From: Candidatus Brevundimonas phytovorans
Lineage (GTDB): Bacteria > Pseudomonadota > Alphaproteobacteria > Caulobacterales > Caulobacteraceae
Direction of reading: 5' to 3'
NCBI GenBank assembly: GCA_029203145.1
Contig: CP119309.1
Span: 2,691,001-2,755,000, forward strand
Length of the DNA: 64,000 nucleotides
Part shown: positions 43,819 through 51,704 of the stretch, in pieces
Layout: each line of letters starts with the position of its first letter
How positions within the stretch are numbered: position 1 is the stretch's first letter
Translations under genes and position numbers: made by a program
The notes under the pieces: model-generated
Told to the model about the DNA's origin: nothing
Database searches by the model: none
The model's input: the letters and a program-made list of their open reading frames with translations, nothing else

Positions 43819-44124
43819 TCACGCCGGGCAAGTCTTGGCGGACAGGGCGGCGTCGATACTGGCGAGCCGCGCCTGCACGGCGCGGTCCGCATCCGCTCTG
43901 GTCGTCGAATAGAGCCTCGGCCGTTCGGCGCGTCCCCCGGCGGCGAGGTTGGCGATCTGACGCTCTGTCCCCAAAGCCACGTCGCGCGCCTGACGCAGGC
44001 CGTTGCAGTCCATGGCCAGGATCGCATCCGCCGACCATGTCGGCAGAGCGGGATAGCGCGTGGCGCTGCACCCCGAGACCAAAACACACGCCGCTGCGAC
44101 CGCGATCCAGACAGGTTTGAACAT
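43819..44124 (-). CDS. Small hypothetical lipoprotein
   Basis: From ATG 44124 this encodes 101 residues beginning MFKPVWIAVAAACVLVSGC, a lipoprotein signal with the lipobox LVSGC. The mature part contains two Cys (AMDCNGLRQARDVALG and the C-terminal KTCPA) that might form a disulfide, and is mainly helical. Function unknown. The longer upstream frame is not supported because the signal peptide begins here. Confidence 0.65.
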   Translation of the reverse strand: MFKPVWIAVAAACVLVSGCSATRYPALPTWSADAILAMDCNGLRQARDVALGTERQIANLAAGGRAERPRLYSTTRADADRAVQARLASIDAALSAKTCPA

Positions 44125-44260
44125 GAACGCCCCCAAAGCCTTGTTGCAGCCTTGTTGCCCCGGTCCCGGCGCATGACGCCAGTTAAACTCTCGTAAGCGT
44201 GACAGGGCCGACGGTCGTCGGAACGACCGGTGCGTCAACAAGCGTCTGGAAGAAATTCCG

Positions 44261-44337
44261 TGGTGGTTGGAGGCGGGATCGAACCGCCGACCTGTGGGTT
44301 ATGAATCCACCGCTCTAACCATCTGAGCTACCCAACC
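44261..44337 (-). tRNA. tRNA-Met (CAT), elongator type
   Basis: Minus-strand cloverleaf of 77 nt: acceptor GGTTGGG/TCCAACC (last pair G-U), D-arm TAGCTCAGATGGTTAGAGCG, anticodon loop TTCATAA (CAT), T-arm GGCGGTTCGATCCCGCC, and encoded CCA. The G1-C72 pair closes the acceptor, unlike the mismatch in initiator tRNA, so it is elongator Met. A lysidine-modified tRNA-Ile(CAT) cannot be fully excluded by eye. Confidence 0.92.
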
Positions 44338-44533
44338 CCTTACGGGAACCCGCGCGAGGTCGTGACGACCGGGCAGCGCGAGAGGCGTGCGTATATCGCC
44401 GCCTTCGACCGGGTTCAAGCCGCTTAAGTGCGGAAATCGCACGGGACGATCCGTCGCGGGCGGTTTCGGCTCGCGCCGGGAACGGCAAGGCTTCATTCTG
44501 GATTGCAAGAGACACCGCTTTCAGGAGAGCCCC

Positions 44534-45760
44534 ATGCGTCCGATCGTCCTCGCCGCGTCCGCCTCGCTTCTCGTTCTCGCCGCCGCCTGCGGGGCCAACG
44601 GCCAGGATGCGCCCGCCGCGCCCGGCGCCCCCGTCGAGACCCGCCCCGCCAACAACCCGGAGCAGAAGCCCGCCTTCGAGGGCCAGACCCGCGCGCCGGG
44701 CGTCCGCACCGAGGCGGCGCTGAGCCACAGCGTCGTGGCCTCGGGTCTGGTCCACCCCTGGGGTCTGGCCCTGCTGCCGGACGGTCAGTGGCTGGTGACG
44801 GAAAAGCCCGGCCGGATGCGGGTGGTCTCGGCCCAGGGTCAGGTCGGCGCCCCCATCGCTGGCCTGCCCCCCGTCGCCGCACGCGGTCAGGGCGGGCTGC
44901 TGGACGTCATCGTCGGGCCGAGCTTCGCTCAGGATCGCCTGATCTACTGGAGCTACGCCGAGCCTCGGGAAGGCGGCAACGCCACCTCGGTCGCGCGCGG
45001 CCGCCTGTCGGACGACCTGACCAGGCTCGAGAACGTCGAGGTCCTCTTCCGCGCCCTGCCTGTCTATGACGGCGACAAGCATTTCGGCTCCTCGCTGGCC
45101 TTCGCCCCGGACGGCAAGCTGTTCATCACCCTGGGCGAGCGCTCCGACAAGCCGATGCGGCCGCAGGCCCAGGACCTGGGCTCGCATATGGGCAAGACCA
45201 TCCGCATCAACGCCGACGGCAGCGTGCCGTCCGACAACCCCTTCGTCGGACAGGCAGGCGCGCGGCCTGAAATCTGGTCGCTGGGCCACCGCAATATGCA
45301 GGGCATCGCCGTCCAGCCGGGCACGGGCGCCATCTGGACCGTCGAGCACGGCACGCGCGGCGGCGACGAGATCAATCTGGATCAGGCCGGCAAGAACTAC
45401 GGCTGGCCCGGCGTCGCCTACGGTATCGAATACAACGGCTCGGCCATTCCCGAGGCCGTGACGGTCAAGGACGGCACCGAGCAGCCGGTCTACTACTGGG
45501 ATCCGGTCATCGCGCCGGGCGGAATGACCTTCTACGAGGGCGCCATGTTCCCCGGCTGGCAGGGCAACCTGCTGGTCACCGGCCTGGGCGGCAAGCAGCT
45601 GGCGCGACTGGTGATCGAGAACAACCGCGTCGTCGGCGAAGAACGCCTGCTGACCGACCTGAACGCCCGCATCCGCGATGTGGCGGTCGGCCCCGACGGG
45701 GCCGTCTGGGTCATCACCGACGAGGACGACGGCAAGCTGGTCCGGCTGGCCAAACAGTAG
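44534..45760 (+). CDS. PQQ-dependent aldose sugar dehydrogenase-like lipoprotein
   Basis: A 408-aa beta-propeller protein of the soluble glucose/aldose sugar dehydrogenase family. It starts at ATG 44534 behind AGGAGA, with a signal peptide and lipobox LAAAC. Family marks are VHPWGLALLPDGQWLVTEKPG, GGLLDVIVGPSF, the catalytic-His region DKHFGSSLAFAPDG, GHRNMQGIAVQP, HGTRGGDEINLDQAGKNYGW and PGGMTFYEGAMFPGW. It oxidises sugars in the periplasm if PQQ is available; no PQQ synthesis genes are in the window, so the cofactor source is unknown. Confidence 0.9.
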   Translation: MRPIVLAASASLLVLAAACGANGQDAPAAPGAPVETRPANNPEQKPAFEGQTRAPGVRTEAALSHSVVASGLVHPWGLALLPDGQWLVTEKPGRMRVVSAQGQVGAPIAGLPPVAARGQGGLLDVIVGPSFAQDRLIYWSYAEPREGGNATSVARGRLSDDLTRLENVEVLFRALPVYDGDKHFGSSLAFAPDGKLFITLGERSDKPMRPQAQDLGSHMGKTIRINADGSVPSDNPFVGQAGARPEIWSLGHRNMQGIAVQPGTGAIWTVEHGTRGGDEINLDQAGKNYGWPGVAYGIEYNGSAIPEAVTVKDGTEQPVYYWDPVIAPGGMTFYEGAMFPGWQGNLLVTGLGGKQLARLVIENNRVVGEERLLTDLNARIRDVAVGPDGAVWVITDEDDGKLVRLAKQ

Positions 45761-45778
45761 GCGCCGCCTCTCTAAAGT

Positions 45779-45892
45779 CCGCTCATCCCCGCGGAGGCGG
45801 GGACCCAGGGCTTTGGCTTCACGCGCTTCGTTCCATGGATCAGCCTCTGACCCGCGCCCTCACTGGGTCCCCGCCTCCGCGGGGATGAGCGG
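45779..45892. repeat. 30-bp inverted repeat, CTCATCCCCGCGGAGGCGGGG family
   Basis: Two perfect 30-bp arms (45779-45808 and 45863-45892) reading CCGCTCATCCCCGCGGAGGC onward and its complement, separated by 54 bp. Each arm contains its own smaller palindrome. Related shorter units occur at 49715-49746 and as a half copy near 35206-35221. It lies downstream of the sugar dehydrogenase. Confidence 0.8.
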
Positions 45893-45920
45893 GTCAGAAC
45901 GCTCTCACGCGCCTTGTTAC

Positions 45921-45949
45921 TTGACGTTGACGTAAACGTCGGGTTTCTA
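45921..45949 (+). promoter_or_regulatory. Palindromic operator/promoter of the fadA-fadB operon
   Basis: TTGACGTTGACGTAAACG (45921-45938) contains a near-perfect palindrome ACGTT-ACGT-AACGT with two complementary-position mismatches. It closely resembles operators of MerR-family LiuR-type regulators of branched-chain amino acid and fatty acid degradation (family knowledge, from memory). TTGACG at 45921 and TTTCTA at 45944 could be -35 and -10 with 17 bp between, placing the palindrome in the spacer as MerR activators require. The regulator gene is not in the window. Confidence 0.45.
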
Positions 45950-45994
45950 CGCACCAGGTTTCAATTCCAGACCCGTCCCGACACGACGCACGTC

Positions 45995-46030
45995 CCTCCA
46001 GCAGCGAGGCGCCGCGCGCCGAGCGGTAGG
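45995..46030 (+). repeat. Divergent copy of the GCTCAAGCAG palindromic repeat
   Basis: CCTCCAGCAGCGAGGCGCCG followed by CGCGCCGAGCGGTAGGGA; it matches the ends of the other units with several changes. It lies within the leader of the fadA operon, so it would be transcribed with it. Confidence 0.55.
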
Positions 46031-46051
46031 GACCCAAAGAAAGAGACATTC

Positions 46052-47256
<1,205 letters not shown>

Positions 47257-47257
<1 letters not shown>

Positions 47258-47463
47258 TGATGGCCGCCCCCTGGGCGAGATTTTGGGTCGGCTTCGCGGC
47301 CTGCCTCGCCCTCGGGATCATTTGCGGAGCCTTCTTCGACAACCTGAGTCGAGGCTTCTCGTTCGGCGCGATTTCAGGCGTCGCTCTAGGAACGCAACTG
47401 GCTGTGAGCTTCAGAAATAGAAATACGCGTGACGGCAAAGAATCCTCACGCCTCAAGGATTGA
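47257..47463 (+). CDS. Small membrane protein between fadA and fadB
   Basis: ATG 47257 shares its A with the fadA TGA stop, and the frame ends at 47463, four bases before the fadB start. It encodes 68 residues with two hydrophobic segments (FWVGFAACLALGIICGAFF and FGAISGVALGTQLAVSF) and a charged tail. Codon use is less GC-biased than in fadA and fadB. No family is recognised. The 1-base overlap and tight fit between two enzyme genes argue that it is translated. Confidence 0.6.
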
Positions 47464-47467
47464 TCTT

Positions 47468-49639
47468 ATGGAAAACTTCAAGATCGATGTGGACGCCGAC
47501 GGCGTCGCCCTGATCACCTTCGACGTCCCCGGACGCTCGATGAACACCCTGACCTCGTCCGTCATGGCCGAGATTCCGCAGCTGGTGGAACGCATCAAGA
47601 CCGACGACGCCATCAAGGGCGCGGTCCTGACCTCGGGCAAGACCTCCGGCTTCTGCGCCGGCGCCGACCTCGGCGACATGGCCGGCGGCATGATCGGCGG
47701 CGCCAGCCTGCAGGACGCCTATGACGCCGGGTGGAAGATGAACGGCGCCCTGCGCGCGCTGGAAACCTGCGGCAAGCCGGTGGCTGCGGCCATCAATGGC
47801 CTGGCGCTCGGCGGCGGCCTGGAGCTGACGCTGGCCTGCCACTATCGCGTGGTCGAGAATGACAACAGGATCCAGCTGGGCCTGCCCGAGATCAAGGTCG
47901 GCCTCTTCCCCGGCGGCGGCGGCACCCAGCGCCTGACGCGCCTGATCGGCGTACAGCCCGCCATGATGGCCATGACCGAGGGCAAGTCCTTCCGTCCGAA
48001 CGACGCCAAGGGCGCGGGCATCGTCCACGAAATCGCTGAAAAGGGTCAGTCGGTCGAGGCCGCCAGGACCTGGATCAGGAACGGCGGCAAGGCCGTGCAG
48101 CCGTGGGACGAAAAGTCGTTCAAACTGCCCGGCGGCGGCCCCTATCACCCGGCCGGCATCCAGAACTTCCTGGTCGGCAATGCGATGATCCGCAAGCAGA
48201 CCTACGGCAACTATCCCGCCGCCACCAACCTGATGAAGGCCGTCTATGAAGGCGTTCAGGTGCCGATGGACGCCGCTCTGCGCATCGAGACCCGCTACTT
48301 CATCAAGACCCTGATGACGCCGCAGGCCCAGGCCATGATCCGCAGCCTCTTCCTGTCCAAGCAGGAACTGGACAAGGGCGCCGTGCGCCCGGCGGGCGTG
48401 CCGAAGTCCGACGCCAAAAAGGTCGCCGTTCTGGGCGCCGGCATGATGGGCGCAGGCGTGGCCTATGTGCAGGTCATGGCCGGCATCGAGACCGTCCTGA
48501 TCGACCAGACCCAGGAAGCCGCCGACAAGGGCAAGGCCCACGTCGAGGAACTGCTGAAGAAGCGGCTGTCGCGCGGCCAGATGACCCAGGAGAAGTTCGA
48601 CGCCACCCTGGCCCTCGTCACCGCCACCACCGACTATGACCTGATCAAGGGCTCGGATCTGGTCATTGAGGCCGTGTTCGAAAACCGCGAGATCAAGGCC
48701 GACGTGACCAAGCGCGCCGAGGCCCAATTGGCTGAAGGCGCCGTCTTCGGCTCCAACACCTCGACCCTGCCGATCACCGGCCTGGCCGAGGCCTCGGTCC
48801 GTCCCGAGGACTTCATCGGCATCCACTTCTTCTCGCCCGTCGACAAGATGATGCTGGTCGAGATCATCCTCGGCGAGAAGACCGGCCCCGCCGCCATCGC
48901 CAAGGCCATCGACTACGTCCTCAAGATCAAGAAGACGCCGATCGTCGTCAACGACAGCCGCGGCTTCTACACCTCGCGCTGCTTCTCCACCTTCCTGATG
49001 GAAGGCATGGCCATGCTTGAGGAGGGCTATGCCCCGGCCCTGATCGACAACGTCGGTCGCATGACCGGCATGCCGCGCGGCCCGCTGGAGATGCACGACG
49101 ACGTCGCCCTGGACCTCTCCTACAAGATCGCCAAGCAGACGGCGATCGACCTGGGCGACGCCTATGTCCCGTCCGAGGGCGCCGACATCGTCGCCAGGAT
49201 GGTCGAAGGCGGCCGTTACGGTCGCAAGAACGGCAAGGGCTTCTACGACTACGACACCAAGCCCAAGACCCTGTGGGCGGGCCTGTCGGAACTGGCTCCG
49301 GTCAAGTTCAACGACTCGACCCCGGAACTGGTCGACGAGTTGAAGACGCGCCTGCTCTATCGTCAGGCCGTCGAGGTCGCCCGCTGCTGGGCCGAGGGCG
49401 TTATCGACGATCCGCGCGAAGCTGATCTGGGCGCCATCCTGGGCTGGGGCTTCGCCCCCTGGTCGGGCGGCCCGATCACCCTGATCGACCAGACCGGCCT
49501 CAAGGCCTTCGTCGAGACCGCCGATCGCCTGACCGCGACCTACGGCGACCGCTTCAAGGTGCCGGACCTGCTGCGCGAAATGGCCGCCAAGGGCGAGACC
49601 TTCTACGGCCGCTTCGCCCCGGAGAAGAAGGCGGCCTGA
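47468..49639 (+). CDS. fadB: FadB-like enoyl-CoA hydratase / 3-hydroxyacyl-CoA dehydrogenase
   Basis: Bifunctional beta-oxidation enzyme of 723 aa. The N-terminal crotonase domain (about 1-190) has SGFCAGADLGDM and NGLALGGGLELTLACHYRVV with the catalytic Glu region LGLPEIKVGLFPGGGGTQR. A linker precedes the NAD domain (about 315-495; VAVLGAGMMGAGVAYV, GIHFFSPVDKMMLVEI). C-terminal 3HCDH domains contain VNDSRGFYTSRCF. A cytoplasmic trifunctional-type complex with the fadA product is expected. Starts at ATG 47468 after AAGGATTGATCTT; a strong terminator follows. Confidence 0.95.
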   Translation: MENFKIDVDADGVALITFDVPGRSMNTLTSSVMAEIPQLVERIKTDDAIKGAVLTSGKTSGFCAGADLGDMAGGMIGGASLQDAYDAGWKMNGALRALETCGKPVAAAINGLALGGGLELTLACHYRVVENDNRIQLGLPEIKVGLFPGGGGTQRLTRLIGVQPAMMAMTEGKSFRPNDAKGAGIVHEIAEKGQSVEAARTWIRNGGKAVQPWDEKSFKLPGGGPYHPAGIQNFLVGNAMIRKQTYGNYPAATNLMKAVYEGVQVPMDAALRIETRYFIKTLMTPQAQAMIRSLFLSKQELDKGAVRPAGVPKSDAKKVAVLGAGMMGAGVAYVQVMAGIETVLIDQTQEAADKGKAHVEELLKKRLSRGQMTQEKFDATLALVTATTDYDLIKGSDLVIEAVFENREIKADVTKRAEAQLAEGAVFGSNTSTLPITGLAEASVRPEDFIGIHFFSPVDKMMLVEIILGEKTGPAAIAKAIDYVLKIKKTPIVVNDSRGFYTSRCFSTFLMEGMAMLEEGYAPALIDNVGRMTGMPRGPLEMHDDVALDLSYKIAKQTAIDLGDAYVPSEGADIVARMVEGGRYGRKNGKGFYDYDTKPKTLWAGLSELAPVKFNDSTPELVDELKTRLLYRQAVEVARCWAEGVIDDPREADLGAILGWGFAPWSGGPITLIDQTGLKAFVETADRLTATYGDRFKVPDLLREMAAKGETFYGRFAPEKKAA

Positions 49640-49662
49640 TCTTCAAGGCCGGTTGAAAACGG

Positions 49663-49696
49663 AAGGGGCGGCTCGCAAGAGCCGCCCCTTTCTTTT
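49663..49696 (+). terminator. Rho-independent terminator of the fad operon
   Basis: AAGGGGCGGCTC, loop GCAA and GAGCCGCCCCTT form a perfect 12-bp stem followed by TCTTTT. It lies 23 nt after the fadB stop. Confidence 0.9.
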
Positions 49697-49714
49697 GAGG
49701 CGTTTCTTCCCCTC

Positions 49715-49746
49715 CCGCTCATCCCGGCGTCCGCCGGGATGAGCGG
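49715..49746. repeat. Compact palindrome of the CTCATCCC family
   Basis: CCGCTCATCCCGGCG and CGCCGGGATGAGCGG pair as a perfect 15-bp stem with a 2-nt loop. It shares the CCGCTCATCCC core with 45779-45892 and separates fadB from the convergent TIGR02186 gene. Confidence 0.75.
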
Positions 49747-49762
49747 TGGTTGGTGGCTAGCC

Positions 49763-50596
49763 TCAGCGGCTGCGGAAAATTCTCGACGCCGCATAGCCCG
49801 TCAGCGCCGCCAGGATCACGCACAGCACGCCATAGGACCACGGCCGCCGATGCGCGAACTCATAGATGTCGCGCTCCAGTCCGACCTTCTCGACCGTCAG
49901 GGTCAGGTTGGACACCGAGACCGGCGCCCCTTCCTGAAACAGCCAGACCTCGGCGTAGTACTTGCCCGTCGGCGCCACGGTCGGCAGTTCGACCTCGGCG
50001 CGGAACAGACCCTTGTCGACGAACTGGACCCCGTCTGGATCGGTGTTGTAGAGGGCCGCGGCCTCCTTCAGCCGGATCACGGCGCGGCGCCAGTCGAGGT
50101 AGTTTTCGCCCAGACGGCTGACGACCACGTCGCGCACGCCATAGCGGGTGACGGTGCGGCTCTCCTGCGGGGCGTCGATGCGCAGGTGATCCACCCCGAC
50201 GCCAAGACGCCTCAACTGGCCGAAATCAGCCACGTCCGACAAGGGCCGGGTCGAGGCGGTCATGTAGAAGCCGGGCGCGCCCTCGAACAGGACCGGGCGG
50301 CTGTTCAGCCAGACGCCCATGTTGCGGGTCTTCTTGACCAGACGCACCGGGGCGTCGGGGCCGCGCACCACCACCACCACGTCGGCGGGCGTGTCGGTCG
50401 GATTGAACACCGCGCCGTACAGCACAATGGAGGCGCCGCGGAAGCTGGAGTCGACTTCCACCTGGGCGTCGGTCAGGGCGGCGGCGACGCGCACCTCGCC
50501 CTCGGTGGCGACCGAACGCTCGATCATTCCCGGCGCGGCGACGCTGGGCGCGGGCGCGACGATGGGCGCCGGTTCGGGCGGCAGGGCCTGGACCAT
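49763..50596 (-). CDS. TIGR02186-type transmembrane protein
   Basis: A 277-aa protein with an Ala/Pro-rich N-terminus, a periplasmic beta-rich domain (VEVDSSFRGASIVLYGAVF, DVVVVVRGPDAPVRLVKKTR, NMGVWLNSRPVLFEGAPGFY) and one C-terminal membrane helix (YGVLCVILAALTGYAASRIF). This matches the alphaproteobacterial TIGR02186 family, which commonly neighbours TSUP exporters. Its ATG shares one base with the TSUP stop codon (TGATG), so translation is coupled. Function unknown; a partner role to the exporter is inferred from context. Confidence 0.82.
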   Translation of the reverse strand: MVQALPPEPAPIVAPAPSVAAPGMIERSVATEGEVRVAAALTDAQVEVDSSFRGASIVLYGAVFNPTDTPADVVVVVRGPDAPVRLVKKTRNMGVWLNSRPVLFEGAPGFYMTASTRPLSDVADFGQLRRLGVGVDHLRIDAPQESRTVTRYGVRDVVVSRLGENYLDWRRAVIRLKEAAALYNTDPDGVQFVDKGLFRAEVELPTVAPTGKYYAEVWLFQEGAPVSVSNLTLTVEKVGLERDIYEFAHRRPWSYGVLCVILAALTGYAASRIFRSR

Positions 50597-51519
50597 CAGT
50601 CCCCCACCCCCGGCGCCAGCAGGAAGAGGTCGCTGGGCCGCACGAACAGCTCCAGCCCCATCTGGATGCCGACCAGAAGGACGATCAGGCCGAGCGCCGC
50701 GCGCATCTCCTCGGCCCGGAAGCGGCCCGACAGCCGCGCCCCGAACTGGGCCCCGACCACCCCGCCCAGCAGCAGGATGGTCGACAGGACGATGTCCACC
50801 GTCTGGTTGCGCCCGGCCTGCAGGATGGTGGTGATGGCGGTGGTGATGATGATCTGGAACAGGCTGGTGCCCACCACGACGCTGGCCCGCATCCGCAGCA
50901 CATAGAGCATGGCCGGGACCAGGATGAAGCCGCCGCCCACCCCCATGATGGCCGACAGGACGCCCGCAAACACCCCCAGTCCAAACGGCGGAATGGCGCT
51001 GATGTAGAGGCCCGAACGTGGGAAGCGCATCCTGAACGGCAGGCCGTACAGCCACAGGGGGCGACGGCGCTCTTTCCTCGGCGGGGTCTCGCCGCGCACG
51101 CGGTGCAGGATCTGGGTCAGGCTTTCGTACAGCATCATGCTGCCGATCGAGCCGAGGAAGATCAGATAGGAGACCGCCACCACCAGATCGGCCTGGCCCA
51201 GCAGACGCAGGTAGCGGAACAGCTCGACGCCCGCGAGCGCGCCCAGGGCCCCGCCGACAGCCATGATGCCGCCGATGCGGTAATCGACCGCCTTCATGCC
51301 GGAATAGCGGATCACGCCCGAGGTCGAGGAGGCGACGACGTGGCTGGCCTGGCTGGCCACGGCCACGGTCGGCGGAATGCCCATGAAGACCAGGACGGGC
51401 GCCATCAGGAAGCCGCCGCCGATGCCGAACAGGCCCGAGACAAAGCCGACCAGCGCGCCTAGCATCACCAGGAACGGCCAGTTCACCGAAACCTCGGCGA
51501 TCGGCAGGTAAATATCCAC
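50596..51519 (-). CDS. TSUP/TauE-SafE family sulfite or sulfur-compound exporter
   Basis: Inner-membrane transporter of 307 aa from GTG 51519 (the family start DIYLPIAEVSVN follows directly). There are about eight helices in two repeats with the GGIGGGFLMAP-type motif as GLFGIGGGFLMAPVLVFMG, and GVGGGFILVPAMLYVL in the second half. Related proteins export sulfite, taurine-derived sulfoacetate or thiosulfate; the substrate here is unknown. The frame upstream of 51519 is less likely coding. A TIGR02186 gene overlaps its stop. Confidence 0.88.
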   Translation of the reverse strand: MDIYLPIAEVSVNWPFLVMLGALVGFVSGLFGIGGGFLMAPVLVFMGIPPTVAVASQASHVVASSTSGVIRYSGMKAVDYRIGGIMAVGGALGALAGVELFRYLRLLGQADLVVAVSYLIFLGSIGSMMLYESLTQILHRVRGETPPRKERRRPLWLYGLPFRMRFPRSGLYISAIPPFGLGVFAGVLSAIMGVGGGFILVPAMLYVLRMRASVVVGTSLFQIIITTAITTILQAGRNQTVDIVLSTILLLGGVVGAQFGARLSGRFRAEEMRAALGLIVLLVGIQMGLELFVRPSDLFLLAPGVGD

Positions 51520-51704
51520 GGCACGCGCCTTCGGCTGGAAGGGAACGCAGAACTGCGCCGGAAAGGCGACTAATCCTGGAGCCTGCTTCACGGCGTCGGC
51601 GGAATCGCGAAGCGATTCCACCTCAACCGATCAGGCTCTAGGCTTCTGGTCTTAGCGAGGGCCGCGACGAACCGCCACCCCCGCCGCCGTTTCGACGCGT
51701 TTCC

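Noticed and set aside
45779..45892. CRISPR-like spacing of repeats
   Set aside because: Arms are inverted, not direct, with only two units and no cas genes in the window.
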